64,000 nucleotides of DNA from NCBI RefSeq assembly GCF_047238305.1, contig NZ_JBDFMO010000001.1, positions 3,658,001 to 3,722,000 on the forward strand, given 5' to 3'. How positions within the stretch are numbered: position 1 is the first letter of the stretch; each line of letters starts with the position of its first letter. Origin of the DNA: Ferdinandcohnia sp047238305 (GTDB lineage: Bacteria; Bacillota; Bacilli; Bacillales; Bacillaceae_L). Of the stretch, positions 8,921 through 17,279 are shown piece by piece. Below the pieces are notes generated by a model that had not been told where the DNA came from, did not search any database, and was given only the letters and a program-made list of their open reading frames with translations. The position numbers and the translations under genes were made by a program.

Positions 8921-9043
8921 GAAAAGTGCAAGGTGCCCGATTATCGGCGACAAGCATAAGACGAGCGCTGACAGAAGGTGCATTTTACCTTCCGAAGCGA
9001 TTGGCTTATGACCCGTGAGCCGATGGCGCCTGGAGCTAGACAT
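8921..9043 (+). repeat. Dispersed nested-hairpin repeat, copy A
   Basis: About 123 bases that align at roughly 80% identity by eye with the copy at 12414-12535. The ends are GCAAGGTGCC and GGCGCCTGGAGCTAGAC. Inside, ATCGGC pairs with GCCGAT, CATAAG with CTTATG, and GAAGGT with ACCTTC, giving a long nested hairpin. It sits between sdaAB and sdaAA. Orientation is given by the copy at 12414, taking the AAGCGCAAGG end as the start. Confidence 0.8.
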
Positions 9044-9074
9044 TGATAACGTGCAAACGTTTTATAAATGGTGC

Positions 9075-9737
9075 CTATTCGACAATTTTAGTAACCTTTA
9101 AGATATTGGGTAAGGTAGAAAGTTCATCTAAAACATGCTCGTCGATGTTTTGATCCACTTCAATTGTCATAAGAGCTTGCATTCCTTTTTCTTTCCTCGC
9201 CACTTCCATATGTCCAATATTGATGGCAAATTTCGCAAGCACATTTGCAACACCAGCAATAGCACCATAGCGGTCATTGTGAACGACAAGTATGGCTGGA
9301 TGATTTCCAGATAAACGAAGCTCAAACCCATTCAATTCAGTAATTTCAATTTTTCCGCCACCTATAGAAATTCCAACAAGCTCCAATTCCCCTTCATCAT
9401 CACCGATTGAAACTCGTGCGGTATTAGGGTGTTCTGGAATAGCTTCCTCTTCAACAAACTTTATCTTAATACCTGCATCATTGGCAATTTCCAATGATGT
9501 CTTTATTCTTTCATCAAATGTGTCAAAATCAAGCAAACCACCAATGATCGCCACATCTGTACCGTGGCCTTTATACGTCTCGGCAAAAGATCCATAAAAT
9601 GAGATGTTTGCCCATTTAGGTTCACGCCCAAACAAACTTCTAGCCACCCTCCCGATACGAGCCGCACCTGCTGTATGCGAGCTTGAAGGACCAATCATAA
9701 CCGGACCAATAATATCAAAAACACTTCTAAATTTCAT
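9075..9737 (-). CDS. sdaAB: L-serine dehydratase, beta subunit
   Basis: Regulatory or accessory subunit of the iron-sulfur L-serine deaminase, paired with sdaAA. The 220-residue product equals the B. subtilis length. The N-terminal serine dehydratase beta domain carries the GPSSSHTAGAARIGR motif near residues 16-30, and an ACT domain, typical of amino-acid sensing, occupies about residues 147-220. An ATG start at 9737 is preceded by a GGGGGAGAG-like site. It is the first gene of the sdaAB-sdaAA pair and lies downstream of the fakA hairpin. Confidence 0.95.
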   Translation of the reverse strand: MKFRSVFDIIGPVMIGPSSSHTAGAARIGRVARSLFGREPKWANISFYGSFAETYKGHGTDVAIIGGLLDFDTFDERIKTSLEIANDAGIKIKFVEEEAIPEHPNTARVSIGDDEGELELVGISIGGGKIEITELNGFELRLSGNHPAILVVHNDRYGAIAGVANVLAKFAINIGHMEVARKEKGMQALMTIEVDQNIDEHVLDELSTLPNILKVTKIVE

Positions 9738-9852
9738 CTACTCTCCCCCTTACTTACGATAATTTATATGGAGTAAGGCAAAACTATGTTCCTACATATT
9801 ACTCTATTTGTCTGTGACTTTTTTATCTACAGGAAATTGTCCCCAGACATTG

Positions 9853-9880
9853 AAATAGAAGGGATAAATCCCTTCTATTT
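9853..9880 (-). terminator. Hairpin terminator after fakA
   Basis: A perfect 12-bp stem (AAATAGAAGGGA pairing with TCCCTTCTATTT) with a 4-base loop lies 7 bases after the fakA stop. The T-run on the minus strand is contained in the stem end and is short, so efficiency is uncertain. Confidence 0.6.
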
Positions 9881-9887
9881 TGTACCT

Positions 9888-11570
9888 TTATTCAACTGAG
9901 AAAATAAATGCGTAAAGTGGTTGCTCACCATTATGTGCTTCAACCTCTATGTCCTCATACTCTTCTTCAAGATATTGGACAATTGCATGTACCTCATCTT
10001 CTGAAGCGTCCTGACCATAAATAATAGTTACAATTTCATCGTCATCATCAGAAATAATCTTTGCTAAAAGGTCTTTAGCCGCTTTTAACTTATCCTTGTC
10101 GGTAACGACAATTTTTCCATCTGCAATTCCCATGAAATCATCTTTGGCAATGTCGATTCCATCTATATTCGTATCACGTACTGCATATGTGATTTGACCA
10201 GTCTTTACATTGCTTAATGCACTTGTCATAGTTGCTTTATTTGCATCTAATTCACCCGATGGGTTAAATGCAAGTAATGCAGACATCCCTTGAGGCACGG
10301 TGCGTGAAGGAACAACAATCACATTTCCTTCAACGACAGAAGCTGCCTGTTCAGCTGCCATTATGATATTTTTGTTATTAGGCAGAAGGATAAAGTTTTC
10401 CGCATGTACTGATTCAATTGCTTTTACAAAATCCTCAGTACTTGGATTCATCGTTTGGCCACCCTCAATCACAACATGTGCACCGATACTCTTAAACAAC
10501 TCGGTAATTCCCGTACCCATAGCAACAGTGATGATCGCAAATTTCTCTTTTTCTTTGTTAGGTTTCTCCTGTACTGGAGCATGTGCTTCATCTTCATTTA
10601 GAATAGCCGTATGCTGCTCGCGCATATTTTCTATCTTCATTTTGATTAAGCTTCCATAACGTTGGCCATAGGATAAAACCTCACCAGGCTGCTCGGAATG
10701 GATATGTACTTTCGCAATATCATCGTCAGAGATCACTAATAAAGAATCACCAAAACGACTTAAATCATTTCGGAACTGTTCTTCAGAAAATGGATGTTTG
10801 CTCGTTTTTTCCTCTTCAAACTTCACCATAAATTCTGTACAGTAACCAAATACGATATCCTCAGTATTCATATGACTTTGAACACTTTTATGATGTTCTG
10901 CATTAACAAGTTCATTCATTGATGGTGCTGCAATTGACATGTTCTCAATTGTTTCACCCTTTAATTCTGATAGGAATCCTTCGTAAACAAGGACTAATCC
11001 TTGTCCGCCACTATCGACAACCCCAACTTCCTTCAATACAGGTAATAGATCAGGTGTACGATTTAATGACGCCTTTGCTTCTTTTAAAAGTTCGTCCATC
11101 ACAATAATGATATCAGACTCGTTATTCGCAACTGCAACCGCACGTTTAGCAGCATCTTTTGCAACTGTTAGAATCGTTCCTTCCACAGGTTTCATAACAG
11201 CCTTATATGCTGTTTCTACACCCATTTCAAAAGCATGGGCAAATTCATTAGCATTCAACGTTTCCTTTTGTTCGATAGCCTTGGAAAAGCCTCTGAAAAG
11301 CTGAGATAGAATAACCCCAGAGTTACCACGGGCACCCATTAATAATCCTCGCGCTAATGATGCTCCGACTTTACCAATATGTGGGGTAACATTATTTTTT
11401 ACTTCCTTTGCACCAGATGTCATGGAAAGATTCATATTCGTTCCGGTATCACCATCTGGAACAGGGAAAACGTTAAGGGCATCTACCATTTTTGCGTTAT
11501 TAGATAAATGAGTAGCTCCTAATAACACCATTTTTGCAAAACGTTTTCCATCTAATGTAGTAATTGACAC
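9888..11570 (-). CDS. fakA: Fatty acid kinase catalytic subunit FakA (YloV, DAK2 family)
   Basis: Phosphorylates fatty acids held by FakB proteins to make acyl-phosphate for phospholipid synthesis. The 560-residue protein starts with a DAK2 kinase domain; the metal and nucleotide motif PDGDTGTN is at 38-45 and a GARGNSGVILSQ glycine loop follows. The middle and C-terminal parts fit the YloV-type FakB-interacting region. The frame opens upstream at 11603, but the GTG at 11570 has GAGGAGG with 8 bases spacing, avoids overlap with the Asp23 gene and gives the conserved MSITTLDG start. In B. subtilis the same yloU-yloV pair occurs here. Confidence 0.92.
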   Translation of the reverse strand: MSITTLDGKRFAKMVLLGATHLSNNAKMVDALNVFPVPDGDTGTNMNLSMTSGAKEVKNNVTPHIGKVGASLARGLLMGARGNSGVILSQLFRGFSKAIEQKETLNANEFAHAFEMGVETAYKAVMKPVEGTILTVAKDAAKRAVAVANNESDIIIVMDELLKEAKASLNRTPDLLPVLKEVGVVDSGGQGLVLVYEGFLSELKGETIENMSIAAPSMNELVNAEHHKSVQSHMNTEDIVFGYCTEFMVKFEEEKTSKHPFSEEQFRNDLSRFGDSLLVISDDDIAKVHIHSEQPGEVLSYGQRYGSLIKMKIENMREQHTAILNEDEAHAPVQEKPNKEKEKFAIITVAMGTGITELFKSIGAHVVIEGGQTMNPSTEDFVKAIESVHAENFILLPNNKNIIMAAEQAASVVEGNVIVVPSRTVPQGMSALLAFNPSGELDANKATMTSALSNVKTGQITYAVRDTNIDGIDIAKDDFMGIADGKIVVTDKDKLKAAKDLLAKIISDDDDEIVTIIYGQDASEDEVHAIVQYLEEEYEDIEVEAHNGEQPLYAFIFSVE

Positions 11571-11586
11571 GCAATTTTCCTCCTCT

Positions 11587-11949
11587 TTATGGGTTCGTAA
11601 CACGAACTCCTTGCACGTAAATATTAACCGAGCTTACAGCAAGTCCTACTGTTTGGTCTAATGTATATTTCACCTTAGATTGAACATTGTGGGCAACCTC
11701 AGAAATTTTCGTGCCATAACTTACAATTATGTACATGTCGATATGCACTTCATCATTTTCTTGACGAACAACAATACCACGGGCAAAATTTTCTTTTCGT
11801 AAAAGCTCAGAGATACCATCTTTTATTTGCTTTCGTGACGCCATTCCGACGATACCGTAACAATCGATAGCAGCTCCACCAGCAACTGTTGCAATTACAT
11901 CGTTTGATATATCAATTTGTCCGTACTTTGTTTTTAATTCGATGGACAT
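11587..11949 (-). CDS. yloU: Asp23/Gls24 family envelope stress protein YloU
   Basis: A 120-residue Asp23/Gls24-family protein. Members are linked to envelope stress and often associate with the membrane, but the exact role of YloU is not settled. Conserved stretches include IATVAGGAA, CYGIVGMASR and the C-terminal VGLAVSSVNIYVQGV. The frame extends to 12009, but the ATG at 11949 carries a GGGGGAG site and the conserved MSIELKTKYG start. It is followed after 16 bases by fakA, with which it is probably co-transcribed, and is divergent from rpmB. Confidence 0.9.
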   Translation of the reverse strand: MSIELKTKYGQIDISNDVIATVAGGAAIDCYGIVGMASRKQIKDGISELLRKENFARGIVVRQENDEVHIDMYIIVSYGTKISEVAHNVQSKVKYTLDQTVGLAVSSVNIYVQGVRVTNP

Positions 11950-11994
11950 GAGAGACTCCCCCTTATAATTGTTCACCTTGGCTACAGTCATTTT

Positions 11995-12022
11995 ACTATA
12001 ATATCGCATATTTTAAAAGTAA
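11995..12022 (-). promoter_or_regulatory. Candidate promoter of yloU-fakA
   Basis: TTACTT (12022-12017), a 16-base spacer and TATAGT (12000-11995) on the minus strand lie about 46 bases before the yloU start. The -35 box is weak. Confidence 0.4.
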
Positions 12023-12124
12023 TTCGTCGGGTTCTATTATGGATTCATTATGATTTAGTATATAACTTTTAAAAATATCTATGTCATGACAAGTATTTTT
12101 CCTTTAAACGCAGGTTTTGAAGTA

Positions 12125-12153
12125 TTGCAATATCCCATCAGTTATGATAAATT
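12125..12153 (+). promoter_or_regulatory. Candidate promoter of rpmB
   Basis: TTGCAA (12125-12130), a 17-base spacer and TAAATT (12148-12153) on the plus strand lie about 70 bases before rpmB. The -10 box is poor and the AT-rich surroundings offer alternatives, so the exact position is uncertain. Confidence 0.35.
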
Positions 12154-12220
12154 ATATAAGTATTTCTATGAAGAAAGCGATATGTTAGATTGTTGCTATG
12201 TAAGTTAGGAGGGAAATAGA

Positions 12221-12409
12221 ATGGCACGTAAATGTGTAATCACAGGTAGAAAAACTACTACTGGTAACGCTCGTTCCCATGCAATGAACGCTTCAAAACG
12301 TAAATGGGGAGCTAACCTACAAAAAGTTCGTATTTTAGTTGATGGTAAACCAAAACGCGTATACGTTTCTGCAAGAGCATTAAAATCTGGTAAAGTAGAA
12401 CGCGTGTAA
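12221..12409 (+). CDS. rpmB: 50S ribosomal protein L28
   Basis: Small basic protein of the large ribosomal subunit. The 62-residue product is nearly identical to B. subtilis L28, with the conserved TGRKTTTGN and SHAMNASKRKWGANLQ stretches. A strong ribosome binding site, TAGGAGGG, precedes the ATG by about 7 bases. It is one of only two plus-strand genes in the window and is divergent from yloU, as in B. subtilis. It is transcribed alone and ends in the shared terminator at 12585-12615, after passing through a repeat copy and a second hairpin. Confidence 0.97.
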   Translation: MARKCVITGRKTTTGNARSHAMNASKRKWGANLQKVRILVDGKPKRVYVSARALKSGKVERV

Positions 12410-12413
12410 TAAA

Positions 12414-12535
12414 GAAAAGCGCAAGGCGCCCGTCTATCGGCGACAAGCATAAGAAAAGACCTGACCGAAGGCGTTATTTGCCTTCCGAAGGGCTTGGCTT
12501 AGACCCGTGAGCCAATGGTGCCTGGAGCCAGACAA
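12414..12535 (+). repeat. Dispersed nested-hairpin repeat, copy B
   Basis: Starts 5 bases after the rpmB stop and would be part of its mRNA. It has the ends AAGCGCAAGGCGCC and GGTGCCTGGAGCCAGAC and the internal pair GAAGGC/GCCTTC. It aligns along its full length with the copy at 8921-9043. Confidence 0.8.
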
Positions 12536-12547
12536 TAAAGAAGCGCA

Positions 12548-12574
12548 TTAGCTCTTACAAATCGTAAGAGCTAA
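12548..12574 (+). repeat. Perfect 11-bp inverted repeat downstream of rpmB
   Basis: TTAGCTCTTAC and GTAAGAGCTAA flank a 5-base loop. It has no T-run, so it is not a standard terminator. It may stabilise the rpmB 3' end or be a relic of a second terminator. Confidence 0.6.
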
Positions 12575-12584
12575 AAATTCGCAC

Positions 12585-12615
12585 AAAAAAAGCACCTATG
12601 GACGGTGCTTTTTTT
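12585..12615. terminator. Bidirectional terminator shared by rpmB and spoVM
   Basis: AGCACC (12591-12596) pairs with GGTGCT (12604-12609). Seven A residues precede the stem and seven T residues follow it, so both strands see stem plus T-run. It serves the convergent genes rpmB (plus) and spoVM (minus). Confidence 0.88.
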
Positions 12616-12694
12616 ATCCTTTTTTAAATGAACCTAACATCGCACGGACGATACCGCCTAAGAACTTTGGTAACTTAATTGTATAAAATTTCAT
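12614..12694 (-). CDS. spoVM: Stage V sporulation protein M
   Basis: A 26-residue amphipathic peptide that recognises the convex outer forespore membrane and anchors SpoIVA, so starting spore coat and cortex assembly. The translation begins MKFYTIKLPKFLGG and ends in GSFKKG; remembered B. subtilis SpoVM differs only near the C-terminus. The curvature-critical Pro9 is present. AGGAGG at 12701-12706 precedes the ATG by 6 bases. The position between rpe and rpmB also matches B. subtilis, although thiN, which lies next to spoVM there, is missing here. A sigma-E promoter is expected but I could not define one. Confidence 0.95.
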   Translation of the reverse strand: MKFYTIKLPKFLGGIVRAMLGSFKKG

Positions 12695-12923
12695 ACTTTC
12701 CCTCCTCAATGCAATATCCACGTACTTTCTTTGAATTCACACGGTCTACCTTATTATTAATATTCAAATGAAAAAAAATAGTACCAAAGTACATATAAAT
12801 AAAAGCAATTTCATGGAAACCTCTTAAAACATTCTTATGCCCTTTCGATGAAAAAAAGTACAATTCAATTGAAGATTATTACTAAAACATCGGTTTCACT
12901 TAGAATCAATATACAACCAAGCA

Positions 12924-12953
12924 TAAAAAAAAGAGCAGGAATTTCTGCTCTTT
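12924..12953 (-). terminator. Intrinsic terminator after rpe
   Basis: AAAGAGCAG pairs with CTGCTCTTT, followed by a run of T on the minus strand. It begins at the rpe stop codon. The 230 bases between it and spoVM hold no convincing gene. Confidence 0.85.
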
Positions 12954-13601
12954 CTACAAACTACGTATTTTCTCGATTGCTGCCTTCCGATCTTCTTGAT
13001 CATAGATTGCTGATCCAGCAACAAGAACATTTGCACCTGCCTGGACACAAAGTCTTGCCGTTTCTTGATTGACTCCTCCGTCAACTTCGATCTCTACATT
13101 CAAATTCTTTTCTTTGACCATCTGTGCAACTTCCTCAATTTTAGGAAGGACAGAATGGATGAATTTTTGCCCACCAAATCCAGGGTTTACTGTCATTAAT
13201 AACACTAAATCAATATCCTCAATCACATGCTTAATCGAATCAACAGGGGTGGCTGGGTTTAAAACAACACCAGCCTTTACACCATGAGATTTAATTAGCT
13301 GAATGGTGCGATGCAGATGTGGACATGCCTCTACATGAACCGTTAAAAAGTCCGCGCCAGCTTTTGCAAAAGCTGGAATATATTGATCGGGATTTTCAAT
13401 CATCAAATGAACATCTAATGGTAATTTCGTAATAGGTCTAATCGCTTCTACGATAAGTGGACCGATTGTAATATTTGGAACAAAGTGACCATCCATGACA
13501 TCTACATGAATATAGTCTGCTCCCCCATTTTCAACATCCTTGATCTCTTCTCCAAGCTTTGCAAAATCTGCTGAAAGAATGGATGGTGCAATTTTAATCA
13601 T
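12954..13601 (-). CDS. rpe: Ribulose-phosphate 3-epimerase
   Basis: Interconverts ribulose 5-phosphate and xylulose 5-phosphate in the pentose phosphate pathway. The 215-residue TIM-barrel protein shows the family start IAPSILSADFAKL, the HVDVMDGHFVPN metal-site motif (near residue 33), HLMIENP, and the phosphate-binding VDGGVN and GSAIY segments. It starts 2 bases after the rsgA stop, so the two are co-transcribed, and ends in an intrinsic terminator. Confidence 0.96.
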   Translation of the reverse strand: MIKIAPSILSADFAKLGEEIKDVENGGADYIHVDVMDGHFVPNITIGPLIVEAIRPITKLPLDVHLMIENPDQYIPAFAKAGADFLTVHVEACPHLHRTIQLIKSHGVKAGVVLNPATPVDSIKHVIEDIDLVLLMTVNPGFGGQKFIHSVLPKIEEVAQMVKEKNLNVEIEVDGGVNQETARLCVQAGANVLVAGSAIYDQEDRKAAIEKIRSL

Positions 13602-13603
13602 GA

Positions 13604-14488
13604 TTAATACCTCGGCTTTCTTTCCTTTATTTCCTCATAAAAACTTACATAGTGGTTATACCGAAATTGTTCGATACTTCCATCCTCTACGCTTTGTCTG
13701 ACAGCACACTTCGGCTCAGAAATATGGGTGCAACCACGAAATTTACAATTTGCACCTACTTCATATATTTCCGGGAAGCAATATGCAAGTTCCTCAGCTT
13801 CAATTGTAAGAAACTCTAACGAACTAAATCCCGGGGTATCTGCAACAAGCCCATTGCCGATTTCAATTAATTCAACATGTCTTGTCGTATGCTTCCCCCT
13901 GCCTAATGACATTGAAATTTCATTTGTTTCTAGTTCTAAATCTGGTCGAAGCGAATTTAACAAGGAAGATTTCCCTACACCGGATTGACCAGCAAATACT
14001 GAAATTCGATTTTCCAATAACGGTAGAAGCTGGTCAAGCCCTTCTTTTTCCTTCGTCGACGTTAATAGGACATGATAACCGATTTCTCGATAGTTTCTTG
14101 CATATTCTTTTATTTCTTGAACCGCCTCATCCGATATTAAATCCGTTTTACTAATACAAATAATAGGTTCTATATCGTTGGATTCAACTAAAACCAGAAA
14201 GCGATCTAACAACAATGGACTGAAATCGGGTTTAATCGCTGAAAAAACTAAAATAGCTTGATCAACATTTGCAATTGGCGGACGAACCAATTCATTTTTC
14301 CGTTCCAACACTTCTAAAATATAGCCATCCGTGCTATTTTCTGCCTGAAATAGAACATGATCGCCTACCAATGGGGTGACTTTATTTTTGCGAAAGACCC
14401 CTCTACCACGACATTGAATCAGTTCTCCATTTTCGTCTTGAACATAATAAAAACCGCTTAATGCTTTAATAATTTTGCCTTCTGGCAT
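13604..14488 (-). CDS. rsgA: Ribosome small-subunit biogenesis GTPase RsgA
   Basis: Circularly permuted GTPase that acts late in 30S ribosome assembly. The 294-residue product has an N-terminal OB fold, then the GTPase motifs in permuted order (ISKTDL before GQSGVGKSSLL, then DTPG), and a C-terminal zinc knuckle with the CKFRGCTH pattern and a further Cys. The frame extends 7 codons upstream, but the ATG at 14488 has AGGAGTG 7 bases before it and gives the conserved MPEGKI start. In B. subtilis the protein is phosphorylated by PrkC, whose gene lies directly upstream. Confidence 0.95.
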   Translation of the reverse strand: MPEGKIIKALSGFYYVQDENGELIQCRGRGVFRKNKVTPLVGDHVLFQAENSTDGYILEVLERKNELVRPPIANVDQAILVFSAIKPDFSPLLLDRFLVLVESNDIEPIICISKTDLISDEAVQEIKEYARNYREIGYHVLLTSTKEKEGLDQLLPLLENRISVFAGQSGVGKSSLLNSLRPDLELETNEISMSLGRGKHTTRHVELIEIGNGLVADTPGFSSLEFLTIEAEELAYCFPEIYEVGANCKFRGCTHISEPKCAVRQSVEDGSIEQFRYNHYVSFYEEIKERKPRY

Positions 14489-14561
14489 AGTTTCACTCCT
14501 TGTTTTCATTTCATTCGTTTCGACATATCAGGGAACTCAATGTACGCAACCCATTTTCAAC

Positions 14562-16520
14562 CTATTCTTCTGGATAAGGAATTTCCTCTTTCATAGAAGG
14601 TTCATTATCAATATACACCAGGTATTCTGCAGTTTCTCCTGGATTAATGACAAAATTAATATCAATTTTTTGTGTTTCCTTGATTTCAATCTGTTTATAT
14701 ACTTCCGTGATTTTATGATCTGCATCCTCAATATAAATTTTCACCAACTGTGGATTGCCTTCTTCATCAGGTGTATATTCAATTGTTAAAGTACGTTTAA
14801 CCGTTGCCGGCTTTTTAGGTTCAGGACCTTTTGACATAATTACTTTGACCTTAGCGCCCTTCGTTACCTCTGCCCCTTGTTCTGGTGATTGAGAAATCGC
14901 TTGACCTGCTGGAATATCATTTGAAAATTGTTCTTCTTTGTAGTCAATATTGAGCCCCGTTGTCCTTGAATATTCATCAAGTGCTTTTGTTGGATAATAT
15001 GTTAAATCAGCAAGTTTAATAGTTTCGAGTCCTTTACTTATCGTAAAGGTAACCTCAGTTTCTTCTGGAACAACTTCTTCTCCTGCTTCAATTGATTGTT
15101 TAAGAATGGTTCCAGGAGCACTCTCATTAAATTCTTCTTCCTTTTTTACATAAAAATAATTTTCTTTATCTAATTTGGCCTTAACTTCCTCGAAATCTTT
15201 ACCTATATAATCCTTAAATGCCACTTTCTTTTTGCCGGTACTTTCGTATAAATCAATCGTGGCGCCTTCCTTTACAGAAGCTCCTGCTTCGGGGTCTGTC
15301 CGAACAATATATCCTTCTTGGATGTCTTGATCACTGATTTCAATGGTGTCACCAATCGTAAATCCAGCTTCCTTCAATTTGGTAACGGCTCGATCATAAT
15401 CCATATTTGAAACGTTAGGTACTTCAACATCCTTCGGTAAAAATAAAGCTGGAAAAACCGTAACTGCTGCTACACCAGCGCCTATGATAAAGAAAAAGAT
15501 GATGGCAAGTGTTACTAAAAGCCTATTTTTCTTCTTTTTCTTTGGTTTTGGCTCGTCCTTCTCAGTCTGATTATTGTTCTTCTGAGAGTCTCTGACTAGT
15601 GTTTCAGTTGATAATGGGCTATTTTCCTTGATAATTGGAATAGCTTTTGTCACTTCATCATCCATATCGGGTATAACAAATTTTTCTTCGTTTAAACGAT
15701 TAGGGAAAAGCGCTGTCTGCAAATCTTCTTCCATTTCTTCAGCTGTATCGTAGCGATGGAATGGGTCTTTTGCAGTCGCTTTTAAAATAATATTTTCAAC
15801 ACTCTGTGGGATTGTAGCATTCCATCTTTTTGGTGACGGAGTATCTGTTTGCAAATGCTTGAGTGCAATCGATACAGCAGATTCACCTTCAAAAGGAACA
15901 CGACCTGTTAAGAGCTCAAACATCACAATACCTAGAGAATAGATGTCGGACTTTCGGGTTGACATGCCGCCTCTTGCTTGTTCTGGTGACAAATAATGAA
16001 CTGAACCTAGCACAGAATTTGTTTGGGTTATCGTTGTTGAGCTAAGTGCAACTGCAATCCCAAAATCAGTTACCTTTACTGTGCCGTCGTGATCAATTAA
16101 GATATTTTGAGGCTTAATGTCACGGTGAACAATCTGATTTTGGTGTGCGTGTGTGATTGCAGAAGTAAGCTGCAACATAATATTTATTGCTTCTTTTGGA
16201 TGAAGCGGTGCATTTCGTTGTATGTATTGTTTTAAGGTTTGGCCTGGAACATATTCCATTACGATATAATAAATATCCTCTTCTTCACCAACATCGTAAA
16301 TACTTACAATATTTGGATGAGCCAAACTTGTAGCCGCATGGGCTTCTCGTCTAAAGCGCTTGATAAATTCTTCATCATTTGAAAAATCTAACCGGAGAAC
16401 TTTAATGGCGACATCTCGTTCGAGAATTACGTCACGTGCAAGATAGACATTTGCCATTCCGCCCCCACCAATGACTTCGAGAATTTTATAACGGCCACTT
16501 AATCGTCTACCAATAAGCAT
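14562..16520 (-). CDS. prkC: Membrane serine/threonine protein kinase PrkC with PASTA domains
   Basis: Sensor kinase that binds peptidoglycan fragments; in B. subtilis it triggers spore germination and acts in cell-wall control. The 652-residue product has a cytoplasmic kinase domain with a glycine-rich loop at 18-22, Lys40, the HRDIKPQN loop with Asp134, and DFG at 152-154. A lysine-rich linker leads to one transmembrane helix (about 334-357). At least three PASTA-like repeats follow (about 365-575), then a unique C-terminal region. The ATG at 16520 is 4 bases after the prpC stop and has a GGGAG site. The PrpC phosphatase next to it reverses its action. Confidence 0.96.
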   Translation of the reverse strand: MLIGRRLSGRYKILEVIGGGGMANVYLARDVILERDVAIKVLRLDFSNDEEFIKRFRREAHAATSLAHPNIVSIYDVGEEEDIYYIVMEYVPGQTLKQYIQRNAPLHPKEAINIMLQLTSAITHAHQNQIVHRDIKPQNILIDHDGTVKVTDFGIAVALSSTTITQTNSVLGSVHYLSPEQARGGMSTRKSDIYSLGIVMFELLTGRVPFEGESAVSIALKHLQTDTPSPKRWNATIPQSVENIILKATAKDPFHRYDTAEEMEEDLQTALFPNRLNEEKFVIPDMDDEVTKAIPIIKENSPLSTETLVRDSQKNNNQTEKDEPKPKKKKKNRLLVTLAIIFFFIIGAGVAAVTVFPALFLPKDVEVPNVSNMDYDRAVTKLKEAGFTIGDTIEISDQDIQEGYIVRTDPEAGASVKEGATIDLYESTGKKKVAFKDYIGKDFEEVKAKLDKENYFYVKKEEEFNESAPGTILKQSIEAGEEVVPEETEVTFTISKGLETIKLADLTYYPTKALDEYSRTTGLNIDYKEEQFSNDIPAGQAISQSPEQGAEVTKGAKVKVIMSKGPEPKKPATVKRTLTIEYTPDEEGNPQLVKIYIEDADHKITEVYKQIEIKETQKIDINFVINPGETAEYLVYIDNEPSMKEEIPYPEE

Positions 16521-16524
16521 AGGA

Positions 16525-17274
16525 TTATTCTCCCTCACTTTCAGACGTGTAATCGACGATTACGAGTGTTATATTATCTTCTCCGCCATTGTCATTGGCC
16601 AATTGAACAAGTTTTTCGCATCTTTTTTCGATTGAATCGTCACTTTCGAGAATACTTTTTAATTCCACTTCCGAGACTTTATTAGACAAACCGTCTGAGC
16701 AGATTAAAAGCATATCGCCTTCTTCTAATATTAATGTTTTTAAATCCATTTGGACATTTGCTTCCGTACCTAATGCACGTAAAACAACATTCTTTCGTGG
16801 ATGATGCTCTGCATCTTCTTTAGAAATATGACCTGAACGAACAAGTTCATTCACGAGTGAATGATCTTCCGTAATTTGTTGGAATCCATGACTATTCAAA
16901 CAATAGCAACGACTATCACCGATATGAGCTACTGTGGTAAATAGGTCCGTACATATTGCAGCAACAATAGTCGTTCCCATACCTTTGCATTCCTCATTTT
17001 CTTGGGAATGTGTGAATAGGTTGGAATTAATTTTTAAGATATGCTCTTCTAGCCATCTTTCAGCTAATTCGGATGTGGTGAGCTTTTCGCTTGCTTCCCA
17101 GTAGGACTGGAGCTGTGATGTTGTCATATGACTTGCAACATCACCAGCTAAATGCCCGCCCATACCATCAGCTACAACCGCTAATATTTGTCCATCCTTA
17201 TTATGGTAAACACCACAGCTATCTTCATTGATTTGCCTTACTTTTCCCCGGTTTGTCAAAAAGAACGACTTCAT
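16525..17274 (-). CDS. prpC: PP2C-family protein phosphatase PrpC
   Basis: Metal-dependent Ser/Thr phosphatase that removes phosphates placed by PrkC. The 249-residue protein has all PP2C motifs: RQINED near 13-18, ADGMGGH with Asp36, GDSRCY, CSDGLSNK and GGEDNIT near the C-terminus. A GTG at 17283 overlaps the rlmN stop, but the ATG three codons inside at 17274 is 8 bases from the GAGG site and is the better start. It sits between rlmN and prkC in one tightly packed operon. Confidence 0.95.
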   Translation of the reverse strand: MKSFFLTNRGKVRQINEDSCGVYHNKDGQILAVVADGMGGHLAGDVASHMTTSQLQSYWEASEKLTTSELAERWLEEHILKINSNLFTHSQENEECKGMGTTIVAAICTDLFTTVAHIGDSRCYCLNSHGFQQITEDHSLVNELVRSGHISKEDAEHHPRKNVVLRALGTEANVQMDLKTLILEEGDMLLICSDGLSNKVSEVELKSILESDDSIEKRCEKLVQLANDNGGEDNITLVIVDYTSESEGE

Positions 17275-17279
17275 TTGGT

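Noticed and set aside
12205..12450. 81-codon minus-strand frame antisense to rpmB
   Set aside because: It starts in the repeat and runs through the conserved rpmB gene; it is a shadow frame.
12707..12850. Sigma-E promoter for spoVM based on GAATATT at the -35
   Set aside because: No acceptable CATANNNT-like -10 lies at the right distance.
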